Positions 22,637 to 33,346 of a stretch of 64,000 bases of DNA are shown here, piece after piece. The stretch is from positions 4,807,121 through 4,871,120 of the forward strand of contig OZ025881.1 in NCBI GenBank assembly GCA_964019415.1, written 5' to 3'. Position 1 is the stretch's first letter. Every line of letters begins with the position of its first letter. The notes under the pieces were generated by a model. It was not told the origin of the DNA. It saw nothing but the letters and a program-made list of their open reading frames with translations, and searched no databases. The position numbers and the translations under genes were made by a program. The DNA is from Ianthella basta. Lineage: Eukaryota > Porifera > Demospongiae > Verongiida > Ianthellidae.

Positions 22637-22975
22637 ATCATCTGCCAAATGACACAGCAGCAGAGGGCAGCATTCGTTTGATGAATGGTTCTAGTCCACA
22701 TAAGGGGCGTGTTGAAATATTCATTCTTGGCCACTGGGGCACCATTTGTGATTGGTACTGGAATCTAGAAAGTGCTACAGTTGTGTGCCATCAGTTGGGA
22801 TACCTGAGAGCAGTGGGAGCACCTAGGTCTGCTGCATTTGGAGCTGGCAGTGGTCCATCTTGGTACAACTGGGTGCAGTGTACAGGGACTGAGCACAGCC
22901 TGGTGGACTGCAGAAACAGTGGACTTACAGGAACTGCTTGTTCTCATTCTCAAGATGCAGGTGTAATCTGCACAA
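22637..22975 (+). CDS. SRCR domain exon (unit B, SRCR B8, membrane-proximal)
   Basis: A 113-codon phase 1-1 exon encodes a six-cysteine SRCR domain and is the paralogue of SRCR A2 (LMNGSSPHKGRVEIF, NSGLTGTAC). The fourth cysteine sits in VDCRNS in place of TECSKS. Donor A/GTTAGT, as in A2. Confidence 0.88.
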
Positions 22976-23066
22976 GTTAGTCAAATGCATGTCTACACAA
23001 TGTACATTGTGATTAATGTACTGCCATTGTTACACACCTATTGTTTTGCTGATTGTTGAATTTCAG

Positions 23067-23138
23067 ATGTCCCAGTGAGTGGTCTTGATGCACCTGGCTG
23101 TGACTACTGTGACAAGGTAGAAGGGGATCTCTGCTACA
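23067..23138 (+). CDS. Short Cys-rich linker exon (unit B)
   Basis: The 72-base phase 1-1 counterpart of the exon at 2087, with the same three cysteines. Acceptor tttcag and donor A/GTGAGT. Confidence 0.75.
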
Positions 23139-24091
23139 GTGAGTTCGCTAGACCAAATTGTTACATATAATGTTGTTAATATAGTTCATGTGGGCTTCTT
23201 ATTTGTGGTGATCTTCAAAGAGTTGTTTAGTGACCAAAGCGTAAAATAGATGATGCCATGATATTTGTATTATTGATTAGGTGTGAAGTGAGATGAAGGC
23301 AATTCACAGTAACGGAGATATAAATTATTGAAAGTGTTGTTTTATTGCTTCTTTTTGAGGAGATTTCACAAAAATTGGCATTCTAATCATAGTAGAAGAA
23401 ATTGGTTGTCAAGTACATATGAGTCAATTAGAACTGCTATGTTCCCTTAGGGGTAATAATTATGCTTTGCTAATTCACTCATGATTTTGCTACATATGTG
23501 CTGTAGAGGTGAATGCACCAAACACATTTTGTATGGTCAGAGCAAGGCGAAGAATTCCACTATGGAGCAATAGCGTTACTTTTCGTTTGCATTATAGTAT
23601 ACAAACAACCACTGTCATCCCTACATAGACAGCACTACCATGCTGTCTGATAAGAAGAAGACGGTGCCCCACGAAGTTTTTTAACTCAGAATACTTGTTC
23701 TCTAATATGACCAGAATCTGCACTGCTCTGAGAAGTTCTTTGGGACATCCTAGATACTGAGTATATAAGAATATAATGATTATTATAATGAGAGTTTGAA
23801 ATGTTTCTGAAAGGCAAGGCAACAAATCTACAAATTAAAAGTTTGGACATTTGTTACTCAGCATTAATTTTGCTTTGTCTGGTCACTACTGTGATTACCC
23901 TAATGAGTGCATGTACGCAAAATACAGTATGAGCATGTGTGCATCTGTTTGATTAATGTTATTTACCTACAAAGATAGTAGAAGCAAAACTAAGGTACAA
24001 ACACAGAAATACATATTTGCTGAGAGCAAAATTTTGCTAACAGATATTTGACATTGCAAATGCATAATTTTATTATTGATTAATAATATAG
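23139..24091. other. Intron, unit B
   Basis: AT-rich, without coding signal. Its 3' end aligns with the corresponding unit A intron. Confidence 0.5.
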
Positions 24092-24349
24092 CTCTTAAAC
24101 AAGTTGTCAATGTCAGAGGCACTGTGGATGACAGTGGACTGCTTGTGACTTGGGACCAGCAATTTAGGAGTGGATTCAATTATGAAGTGTGCTACACAGA
24201 CCTCTCGACTACAACACAAGCATGTGAGAATGTTACCGATGTTGGATCACACACTTTTGTCACTGCAACTGGGAGTGCCATCTATCAGGTTACAGTGAAA
24301 GCGTTTGATAAACAAATTTCTGCACCTTCCAGCACACCAATCCTAACAA
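24092..24349 (+). CDS. Fibronectin type III domain exon (unit B)
   Basis: An 86-codon phase 1-1 exon with the same FN3 pattern as at 2478 (LLVTW, YEVCYTD, YQVTVKAFD). It differs from unit A at about six residues. Confidence 0.82.
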
Positions 24350-24433
24350 GTAAGTTACAAGCGCAGTAGAATCAGCATCTTAAACATCACAGCTTTCATA
24401 TACAGTATTTGCCCTTTTCCATTGCATTAAAAG

Positions 24434-24553
24434 AGTGCAGAGTGAATTATTATGAGTGCTCAGTGGATCACACCTGCATATCATGTGTGGGAAATCGCTG
24501 TCACTGCAATGGTTACCCAGACTGTGCAAACCAAGAAGATGAGACCCAGTGCT
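24434..24553 (+). CDS. LDL-receptor class A-like exon (unit B)
   Basis: A 40-codon phase 1-1 exon with eight cysteines and CNGYPDCANQEDETQC. Both splice sites match unit A. It is followed by the intron that holds the Penelope-like element. Confidence 0.8.
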
Positions 24554-24848
24554 GTAAGTCAAGAGCTTGAATACCTGTAAAAGCATTGTACTTGTAGGGA
24601 GGGTTAAGTATGTGCTGAATTAATCTAAAGCTGTGTTGTTGTACATATATTATTATATTCCACACGTATGGTTGTACCGTATTTGTTGGTGCCTTTCTGT
24701 GCGCCAAATGAATAATATAGCAATACGTTGGGCCAACACACTTGCATGCAAGGTCATTTGCTCTGAATTACTCTATAAGGCACATCAATTGAAACAAAGC
24801 GACCTGTAAAATGTTGTAAAGGCCTGAGTGGCTAGGAAAAGTATCCAT

Positions 24849-26307
24849 GTTCATTTCTCTGTTAACACTAGCCAGAATTCACAATCTCTTATTAGACGTT
24901 TTGGTAGCAGTCGGCTACCTTCATCAGTAAATGGCATAAGAAAGCACTGTACTCTGTCTAAATAGCATGTGGTGACATAGCATGATGAATAACAACTGGG
25001 GGTGATAATGTTAGATAACAGACGACGAGGGTAAAAACATGTTGATCAAGTAAGCTGTAGACAGCCATGAGACCAAAGGGGTGACACGATGGGAAAAATA
25101 GTACACAATGATTCTAGTTGGAAGATGTGAGTGGGTGGAGTCACAAAAGCAAAATTTAATACAGAGTTCAGTCCAGTAATGCTGTATAAATCTCTGATAG
25201 AGTCCCTCGCTCTCTGTTCAGCCTGTCTGCATTCCTCTGAATGTGCCAGCTCTCAAGTAGGCAACGTGTAGTGGTGTAAGAGTGGCTGTCGAGCACCTCT
25301 GCCTTGCTGAGGTCTATGCCGTGACCTGCTGTCAAAGCATGCTCTGCAAGTGCAGAAGCAGCCACGTCACCACTCTTGAGGGCACGCTGATGCTCCTTCA
25401 GCCGTTGCTTCAGGCACCTCCCAGTCTGCCCAATGGTCCTTGGGGTGCACTAGGCGTTGGTAAAGTGTCATCAGGGGGCGAAACACAACTGGAGTGTGCA
25501 GTGGTGCAAGTACTTGTTTGATGGCTTCAGAGAGGTTGCTGATGTAGGGCAATGTCAGAGTACTTTTGGGTCTCTGCTCCTCTCTGTCCAATCTTGATTT
25601 ACCAGGGCAAGAGTGCCTGTAGACAAAGCTAGATGGTTAGCCATTCTGCTTCTCTTCTTGCACCCGTTCCACGCCTGACGATGACAACGCTTCCACTCGG
25701 CTCATGAGAGTCCTCACCACAGCTACTTTGTGTGCCATCGGATGGTGGGATTCAAAGGCTAGGTATTGATTGGTGTGAGTGGCCTTGCGGCACACTGAGG
25801 TGCTGACAGTGCCATCATCGTTCCTACTGAGTTGGACATCAAGGAACGCCAATCTACCTTCCACTTCTTTCTCCACTGTGAACTGCACACAAGGTGCAAT
25901 GCTGTTCAAATGGTCGAGAAAGGGCTGGACCTGGTCTGGGGGGAGAGCTGAACACTTGTTTATACAGAGGTTTATATGGCATTACTGGACTGAACTCTGT
26001 ATTTGCTTTTGTGACTCCACCCACTCATATCTTCCCGCTAGAATCATTGTGTACTATTTTTCCCATCGTGTCACCCCTTTGGTCTTATGGCTGTCTACAG
26101 CTTACTTGATCAACATGGTTTTTACCCTCGTCGTCTGTTATCTAACATTATCACCCCCAGTTGTTATTCATCATGCTATGTCACCACATGCTATTTAGAC
26201 AGAGTACAGTGCTTTCTTATGCCATTTACTGATGAAGGTAGCCAACAGCTACCAAAACATCTAATAAGAGATTGTGAATTCTGGCTAGTGTTAACAGAGA
26301 AATGAAC
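24849..26307 (-). mobile_element. Penelope-like element remnant with inverted terminal repeats
   Basis: Two arms of about 340 bp (24849-25190 and 25971-26307) are inverted copies of each other and enclose a decayed minus-strand coding remnant. The arms hold a hammerhead-like core (see below). The RT C-terminal and GIY-YIG-like content with inverted repeats is typical of Penelope-like elements, which are known to carry hammerhead motifs. The element is 5' truncated and broken, so it is not autonomous. Confidence 0.82.
25165..25915 (-). pseudogene. Penelope-like RT end plus GIY-YIG endonuclease, decayed
   Basis: The upstream part (25909-25637) reads GRLAFLDVQLSRNDDG and THTNQYLAFESHHP, as at the RT/thumb end of Penelope-like proteins. 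Downstream, VVFRPLMTLYQRLVHPKD is followed, in another frame, by TIGQTGRCLKQRLKEH and ASALAEHALTAGHGID of the GIY-YIG nuclease. The segment that should hold the GIY half and its cysteines is deleted, and at least one frameshift and stops are present. The protein is therefore inactive. Confidence 0.85.
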
Positions 26308-26754
26308 CTGTATATAAAATGTTACAGATATTTTGGTGAATATAAGGTTAATGTCTTTTTGCATTCGTCAGACCTTCATGCTTTAATTTACTTGCATTGG
26401 TGTTGTCATAGCAACATTGCCAGTTTAATATTCAATGTAAACTTTCTGAATGATGGTATTTTAACCAAGTAACCAGAAGTAGCCTGTTTTCAATGATAAT
26501 TGATGCTTGGAAACCGTGAATAATGTATGAACAAATTTGAAGGACATGAATACAGTCCATTGGTCATGCATTTCAGAGTAAACATGACCAAATAGCATTA
26601 AATTAACAGTTTCCAGCTGATCCAAGCCTCAATGGCTGCTCCAACCACTACTGACGCAAATTGAAGCTTAACACATACTGTATGTACAGCACTCTTTGAG
26701 TGAAATGCCAGCCTTTGAACAACAGCCTATGCAACAAAAACTAACAGTCATAAT

Positions 26755-26932
26755 GCATCAGAAAGGGGTTGGTTCTCTAATACCAGCTTCACAACAGGGT
26801 TGAAAACCTTGCCGACGTTTCGACCAGAGCATCTGGTCGAAACGTTGGCAAGGTTTTCAACCCTGTTGTGAAGCTGGTATTAGAGACCCAACCCCTTTCT
26901 GATGCCTGAGCCAGCTGAGAAGCCCTCACTTT
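26755..26932. repeat. Fold-back of a retroelement end, centred in a hammerhead stem II
   Basis: An inverted repeat whose left arm (26755-26825) and right arm (26832-26905, extended to 26932) are near-identical complements. The centre is CGACCAGAGCATCTGGTCG, the stem II hairpin of the hammerhead-like core seen complete at 55670-55702. The right arm up to 26932 matches 55590-55670 inverted. Confidence 0.75.
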
Positions 26933-27094
26933 AGTCATAATGCAATAAGACTGCACTTGTTGTCAATTAAAGAAATTTACTGCAAGTTGTATACTGGCCA
27001 ATTACTGATCAAGTCCTCTATATCAACTCATCATGATCATGTATACACAAACCATAATGCAGCAGTTATGATTCATTGTGTTTCTATGCTGCAG

Positions 27095-27376
27095 TTGAAC
27101 CTGAGATAGTCATCCCACTGATGAATGCTACACGATCACAAGGAGACTCCCATGTATTTGTATGTGCTGCAATGGCTGAGCCTCATCCCAAGTTTGTGTT
27201 CCGCTTCAATGGGCACAGGATCGTGTCCAACAGTTCAAAGTACACTTTGACCACTAACACCACTTCTGGTATTCTGACTGTGCTCAACCTGCAAAGCAGT
27301 GATGAAGGGACCTACACCTGTTCTACTTATAATCGTTACGGAAGTGTGAGCACTGCAGCTGTACTCTCAGTGCAAG
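27095..27376 (+). CDS. Immunoglobulin-like domain exon 1 (unit B)
   Basis: A 94-codon phase 1-1 exon and paralogue of 3753, with VFVCAAMAEP and DEGTYTCSTYN. The core Trp is again absent (KFVFRF). Donor G/GTATAT. Confidence 0.87.
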
Positions 27377-27507
27377 GTATATAAGGATGAGTGCACCAGT
27401 GAATGTGCAAGTACTGTATATAATGGTAGTACGTTGTGTTATTTGTGGATTCATGTTCTAACTTACTACACTGTCTCCTCCTTGCTTTTGTCTGCTTTGT
27501 TTCTTAG

Positions 27508-27807
27508 TTCCTCCCACACTCATCTTCTTCCCATCTGATGTCCGTAATGTGGTGGAAGGAGAAACCTTAGTTGCTTCTTGTCGAGCTATGGCGGATCCAT
27601 TCCCATTGATTCAGTGGTTCAGAGGAGCCCAACTTATTGACAATGGAGATCCTGCTTCAGTGCATGTATCACAAAGTAGAGATGGCCTCACTACCATTAG
27701 CCAGCTGACCATAGCAAAGATCAGCTCCGAGGATGTAGGAGTGTATGTCTGTGTGGCAGTTAACAGCCTGGGTAATGATTCTAGGTCGTTTCAAGTCAAT
27801 GCAGTTG
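27508..27807 (+). CDS. Immunoglobulin-like domain exon 2 (unit B)
   Basis: A 100-codon phase 1-1 exon and paralogue of 4152, with LVASCRAMADP, IQWFRG and EDVGVYVCVAVN. It is strongly conserved between the units, including synonymous positions in several codon runs. Confidence 0.88.
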
Positions 27808-27990
27808 GTGAGTTAGCTACAGTCTATTGCTACGTATCTGCATAATTTTTATCAATATTACATAATGAATACCTTTTACGAACCCTTGAATAAAAGCTTG
27901 GAAGTTATTATCTAAAGTTTGTTCTTTGCCTTATTACTTGTTTGATTGAAGTACATTATATTCTTGTTACTGTTCTCTATGCATATGTAG

Positions 27991-28362
27991 TGAGACCTAA
28001 CATTACAGATATTATGAGCAGTGTCAATGGCTCAGAAACGCAAGCATTGTATCATGAAGATATCCTGTCTTTGCTGGAATCCACTCCACTACTTGAGCTG
28101 ACATGTGAAGCATATGGTTCTCCTCCACCAGAGGTTGTTTGGCTAAAGGATGGAATTGCCCTCCAAAGCCTTCCAGATAGAAGGATCATCACAGCTGAAG
28201 ACAGAGGATCATTTGGTCAACTGGGTAACATCATACGCTCCACTCTCAGACTATCAGAAGTGCAGCTGTCTGATGCAGGAGAGTACACTTGCAGAGCGAT
28301 CATTGGAAATGTGTCGCCCATCCCTGGCACCACAGCTTGGACATTTATATTGAAAGTCACTG
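27991..28362 (+). CDS. Immunoglobulin-like domain exon 3 (unit B)
   Basis: A 124-codon phase 1-1 exon and paralogue of 4616, with LTCEAYGSPPPEVVWLKDG and LSDAGEYTCRA. It is followed by a 4-kb intron full of repeats before the EGF exon. Confidence 0.88.
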
Positions 28363-28679
28363 GTGAGTTGTTCAGTTTGGCATGGCTTCGTGGGCATAAT
28401 TAGATACATACCTGCAAATAGCAGTGCTCAAGGCCAATTGAAACTTCTTCAGGTTGTGCATGACATCATTTCTAGTAAGGAAGTCCTCACAGTTTGCCTT
28501 CACAGAGGCACAACATGCTGTGGTACTCTAGTGCTCAGATTGTGCCTCTCTGCTAATTGTGTTACCTCACCACAAGTGAAGCACAGGGGTAGTATATATA
28601 GCTGCAAGTGGACCATACTTCCATTATGCAGTGCATATATATGTGATTTTTAATGCCAGAAGTTATGCTGGCGACACTA

Positions 28680-29150
28680 GTCAAACAGCGGTGGTGAGGA
28701 ACAATTGAAGGCCATGGATAGGCTTCTTTTCATATAATTTATTGAAGACGGCAGCGCACCCAAAGCCAGCCTGGACTGCACGTAAGAGAAAAGCAGCATA
28801 GGCTGCTCATACCCCAATTTGCCTTTTCACATTCTCCTCTTCCGTCTTCCCACTGAATTTTTGTGCACTCCTTGTGCACAATACAGGGTACCTACGGACC
28901 CAAGTTGTGTACGATGACTTATGTACCTAGGTCAAGGACTAGGATCTGAGCGACAGTGGCAATCCGACAAGTACAGCATTGGAGCGAGTGCGAAGTTTGT
29001 CTACCCTGTGTATTAACATTCCTCAATACTGCCATTTTTGCATTCGTGTACATGCAGCCGTGCTCTATAATATTCTGTACCATCTTCTTTATAGGCTTAG
29101 GAATGGGGTATCAGTCAGCTCAAGAATTTGAATGTGCAAAAAGTGTGCAA
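28680..29150 (-). repeat. Dispersed repeat family R1, inverted copy
   Basis: Its reverse complement matches 15897-16410 (GTCAATGGCCTTC-like start, GCAGCCTATG, CCTAGTCCTTGA, GGATTGCCAC). It is joined to the F1 element at 29151. Confidence 0.65.
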
Positions 29151-29440
29151 ACTAGGAATGGCTAGCAGAAAAAGCATAGAACCAAGCATTAGTAACTCAA
29201 CACTGTGAGATACCTCCACTCTGTGGAGTTCCCTCGACATTCCTAATTTCCCCTGCATGTACATAGGCCCAATTGTGTATGATTAACACGTATTATGTAC
29301 AAGGAAATTACGAATGTCGAGTGAACTCCACAGTATTGAGGTATATCACAGTGTTGAGTTACTGTTGCTTGTTTCTATGTTCTTTCTGCTGGCCATTCCT
29401 AGATTCTTTTTATTTACAAGGGAAACTATTATTACACTAG
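29151..29440. mobile_element. Fold-back MITE, family F1, copy 3
   Basis: An inverted repeat containing GGAATGGCTAGCAGAAAAAG and its complement near 29380. The core is diverged and the left terminal TAGTGTATAAAA part is missing, while the right end (ACACTAGTG) is kept. Confidence 0.75.
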
Positions 29441-30079
29441 TGAAAAATATACTTGTTGATAGTAGTCTGTGTACGCATCTTTCTCATTGATTTCACTCAA
29501 AAGTTCTAAAACTTGCCAAAGAATTATTCAAGGCGAATAGCAAGCTTGCTGACGACAATGCTGATTGGGAGAAAGTGTCCTAGACACCAATATGGAATGG
29601 TCTGGAGGCACTCCAACAACCTCACTTGGAAAAGTCACTTTTTGCCAACAGAAACAAATGTAGCACAGAAGCCAGTCCTTCACAGTAGTGTGAAGCAGCT
29701 AGTCGTCGGTTTCACCTTCCTTTTGCAACGCTGCCACTATAGAAAGAAGTGAGATCGCCTACAAAAGTCCGATCAAGGCGTGTTAGTGATGCTGAGTTTA
29801 AGTCACTTGCTCCCAACATCCTCCTCAGTGCAGGAATGTTTTCCACCTTGACAGATTTCTTTGCAACTTTCAGCTTAACTACTAGACTTCTCCAGCGTGT
29901 TGCATTTGAACAAGTATTTTGAGTTTAAAACATCGTGGAGGTGTTGCCCCCAAATCAAAATGCTTGCTTGGTTGCTGCTCTGTAATGAACACTTTTGTGC
30001 ACACAAACATTTGAACCAATCACGAGAAGACTCTTACACAATTCATCACAACTGGACAACATACAAACATACATAACTA

Positions 30080-30480
30080 GCAGGGCGCCCACCTTCGGCG
30101 GGCTTCTGCTATGGCGAGTCGCACAACAGCGAGTCGGCCCCAGCCAGTTTTGACGTATGTTAGCTGGTAGCAACGGAAGGTACCTGCTATAACCACGGCC
30201 AAGTTCAAAGTCGATCGTTGAACGACAGCGAATCAAGCCGTCCGACAACTGGAAGTCAAGAGAGCGATAATTAATAAAATGGCCGTCAGCCGCAAACGAA
30301 AAACCGGAAATAGTAGGATATCTCTTCAAGAACTGCAAGACGGGCGATTTCAACCCATGGAGGACACTCGCGGAGCCCCACTTTATAATCCCTGAGAGTT
30401 TTGGGGCGTTCTGTGCCGTAGTTTTTGCCCGAATCGCAAACGAACAGACAAACAAACAAACAAACAAACAAACAAACTGA
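30080..30480 (-). repeat. GC-rich dispersed repeat with (CAAA)n tail
   Basis: A GC-rich block (30080-30446) ends in CAAACAAACAAACAAACAAA (30447-30477). On the minus strand the tandem (TTTG) run comes first. A minus-strand open frame of 170 codons crosses it but resembles no family known to me. It may be a SINE or LINE end with a simple-repeat tail; the class is not determined. Confidence 0.5.
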
Positions 30481-30717
30481 ATATATATATAGAATTATTA
30501 TATAGATTGCACCTATGTGCACGCTTAACCTTTTCAACATAAATACTCAAGCAAACGCATGGATAAGTCAAAGCCATGCCTAACTATGTATCTCCATATA
30601 TGTACATTCCATTACTATGGTAATTATAACTTGCATCTATTTGATGTTTCTAAACATCATAGAATCCAGATACTTTTGTGTCATGTCTATTTCATCCAGC
30701 CATGCACTATATATTGA

Positions 30718-31127
30718 AAGGGTAATCACTGGGTATTACACCTGACCTACCAACTACACCAGTATTGGTGTCTCAGTTGGCAGGGGGCACGAAGCCCTAT
30801 TGGTTGGCAACCAGTGATCGCCTCCCCCAGTCATCCAACAAAGATGGAAGAACCACAGACAGCTGTTTCGCCCTAATTGGTGTGTTTAACTGGTGGTGGA
30901 TACAGAAGCAGCCAGTCATCCAACCATCAACCATCAGTACGCCACACTGATGAGCCCTAATTAGGGCGAAACAGCTGTCTGTGGCTCTTCCATCTTTGTT
31001 GGATGACTGGGGGAGACAATCACTAGTTGCTAACCAATAGGGCTGCGTGCCCCCCTGCCAACTGAGACACCAACACTGGTGTAGTTGGTAGGTCAGGCGT
31101 AATACCCAATGATTACCTTTTCAATCT
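30718..31127. mobile_element. Retrozyme-like fold-back with an intact hammerhead
   Basis: An inverted repeat of about 410 bp. The left arm (about 30718-30882) is the complement of the right arm (about 30958-31127), both starting at ATTAGGGCGAAACAGC next to the centre and ending at GTAATCACTGGGTATTAC. The central spacer (30883-30957) supplies the remaining half of a hammerhead ribozyme on the plus strand. A single-unit relative lies at 4-180. Confidence 0.75.
30941..30985 (+). ncRNA. Hammerhead ribozyme, type I, short palindromic stem III
   Basis: Every core element is in place. Stem I is GCCACA (30941-30946) with TGTGGC (30980-30985), six pairs. CTGATGA is at 30947-30953. Stem II is GCCCT/AGGGC with an AATT loop (30954-30967). 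GAAA is at 30968-30971, stem III is the palindrome CAGCTG (30972-30977), and the cleavage dinucleotide TC is at 30978-30979. A three-pair stem III without a loop is typical of retrozyme hammerheads that act as dimers. Activity is inferred, not shown. Confidence 0.82.
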
Positions 31128-31561
31128 ATTGCCTCGCAGTGGCCAACTGCAAAAGCACACTGTATTCAGGCAGGAACCTGGTCTTTAGACAGAAACTGCA
31201 GCTCAGCAATAGCATTACTATTATAATATTACATTTGTAATACCATACATTTTTATAGATACACTGCTTTGTTGTGAAATGAGCAGCTCATGCAAGACCT
31301 GCTGTGGCTATGATACGCATGCAGGTCACTGTTTGGTTGCATGTGACTATGAACTCATGTGGAGAAAAGGAACTATTGCAATCTCATGTAGACCTACATA
31401 ATTATGCTAAGGCTAACATGGCTGTCAGTGAGTGGCTGACAAACTGCTTCCACTGCCCACCAGTGGAAAACTCTGCAGAAACATGACCAAACCCTGCTGA
31501 GAATTGACCACAGGATGCTTCTCAACCATTGTTGCAAGTAGCTACTGTATTTATCTAACTA

Positions 31562-32144
31562 CAATGGAACCCTGCTTTGCGGACACCCCTGAAAAGCGGA
31601 CACCTTGGTTATGTGGACACTTTCTAAATTCCCAATGATTGGCCCTATTCTACCTGTATAAACTTCCCCTTGAAATACGGACACCCCGTTAATCTGTATT
31701 GCAGACAGCGCCCTGTGCACCACCCTATACAACTCTGTATAAACCTCACCCGATAATCCGGACATTTCGATCAGCTGCCAGAAAATGGTTGCTGCCTTAT
31801 TTGCACCGCTACCTTGGACAAGTAACAGGAGCAGCACAGAAGCTAGACAGCTGACAAGTGTCGCAAATCATCTATACTAAGGGTTTTGAAAGTGTCCTTA
31901 ACATGGGAAAGTACAGTGCGAACAGCTACCCTTTAGAATCGTATTCAGAAGTGATGCGTAAGTCAAGTACACGAGCGAACCACCTCTACGTTTACAAATT
32001 CATCTTATTTTGATACTTTTCATGCATACTACAGGATTGCTTTAACATATGGGCATATAAGCCGCACCTCTGAAATGCGGACACCCCACTAATCAGGACA
32101 CTTCTCTTGTTCTGTAGGGTGTCCGCATTATAGGGGTTCCACTG
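31562..32144. mobile_element. Pogo/Tigger-like TIR element (non-autonomous)
   Basis: A 583-bp element flanked by TA at 31560-31561 and 32145-32146. Its ends are CAATGGAACCCTGCTTTGCGG and the near complement of CAGTGGAACCCCTATAATGC, with internal GCGGACACCCC repeats, as in Tigger/pogo elements. No transposase frame is present. It lies in the intron before the EGF exon and is missing from unit A. Confidence 0.8.
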
Positions 32145-32314
32145 TACTTCCAGATTAAATCACTGGAATTTAATTAATGCTATAAAATTACTTAATCAAA
32201 ATAATAATGTATATACCGTGACAAAAATGAGCTTATACTGTATGTACATAGCTAGGATAACAAAGGTATTTTTTAGATTGGTAACATATTGTGTCTTTCT
32301 GTGTATCTTGCCAG

Positions 32315-32452
32315 AACTGAATGACTGTGATCCCAACCCTTGTCTGAATGATGGTGAATGTGTGGATGGAGTACAGAACTACACATGCAACTGTGCTTCA
32401 TTCATATTAGACAGTGTACTGATTTACTACACTGGACAGAACTGCAGTATTG
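32315..32452 (+). CDS. EGF-like domain exon (unit B)
   Basis: A 46-codon phase 1-1 exon with six cysteines in EGF order (CDPNPCLNDGECVDG, YTCNC, QNC). The last loop is longer than usual, with a hydrophobic ASFILDSVLIYY insertion before the sixth Cys. Acceptor ttgccag, donor G/GTGAGA. The unit A counterpart falls in the N gap. Confidence 0.83.
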
Positions 32453-32739
32453 GTGAGAATTATTGCTTGTGTACTTGCTTAGACTTGCTTGCATACTTGT
32501 TGTAGACAGTCAACAGCTGATGATTTGATTCTATTAAACATTACGAATTACCAGTGTCAGTAAGCTGCTGATTAATTGTTTAGGGCAATCAAATCCTTGG
32601 CTAATAGCTTCCATGAGAATTATTGGATATGCAACCTTAGGAGACTACCTGTTTGCTTACTCCAGTTATGTATAATTATATGAATGTATGTAATTCTCAG
32701 ATTTATAATGCTGTTCTTTCTTGTCACAATACACCACAG

Positions 32740-33018
32740 TGGTTGATAACCGAGTAGCCCCATCTGTTACTACACCTCCCTCAAGTAAGACTGTGAAACT
32801 AAATGAGAGAATAGTCCTGAGCTGCACTGCAACTGGTAACCCCACTCCCAACATTCGATGGTACAAGGACGGCAAAGCCATTGATGGCCCTCTGGCCATC
32901 GGGAATGAATTTGTGATTCCAGAAGTTACTCCACATGAAAGAGGTTTCTACCAATGTGAAGCCTTCAGCAGCTTTGGGAAGCCATCGAAGTCTGCAGAAG
33001 CTGTAATCCTGATTCAAG
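32740..33018 (+). CDS. Immunoglobulin-like domain exon 4 (unit B)
   Basis: A 93-codon exon encodes an I-set Ig domain: LSCTATGNPTPNIRWYKDG and ERGFYQCEAFSSFG. The acceptor is caccacag and the donor is G/GTTGGA, which is weak but keeps phase 1. It shows no close relation to the Ig1-3 set. Confidence 0.83.
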
Positions 33019-33157
33019 GTTGGAGCACTGCATTGTGCACACATGACATGCTGAATGTCTCTGACATCACAGACACACTTTTGTATTCTATCAGACTGAC
33101 CCGATCAAGCAGATGCTCAGAATGCATCAAATGCACATGACCACTCTCATCCCACAG

Positions 33158-33252
33158 GTGTTGTCCAGTTCCGTGTTCGAGTCAATTTCTTGGAAAGGGG
33201 TAACACTGTCAATAGGAGGAAACGTCAAACCAGTGGCAACATTATAGAGGCT
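33158..33252 (+). CDS. Juxta-receptor exon with RRKR site
   Basis: The exon opens in phase 1 after catcccacag and reads VVQFRVRVNFLERGN, then RRKRQTSGNIIEA. RRKR is a furin-type cleavage consensus. The end is uncertain. A donor at 33253 (GTAGGT) gives phase 0 and joins in frame to the next exon. The donor at 33288 (GTAAGA) is stronger but would bring a stop in the next exon, so I chose 33252. Confidence 0.6.
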
Positions 33253-33346
33253 GTAGGTGGCTACTCTGCCCTGCTTAGACAATTAAAGTAAGAGGCCAAT
33301 GAATTATACTGATGTGTGTGCTTTTGCACTTCTTGCTATTCTGTAG

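Noticed and set aside
29955-30467. 170-codon minus-strand frame as a gene
   Set aside because: No recognisable domain. It begins in the simple-repeat tail and coincides with a GC-rich dispersed repeat, so it was kept only as a repeat.
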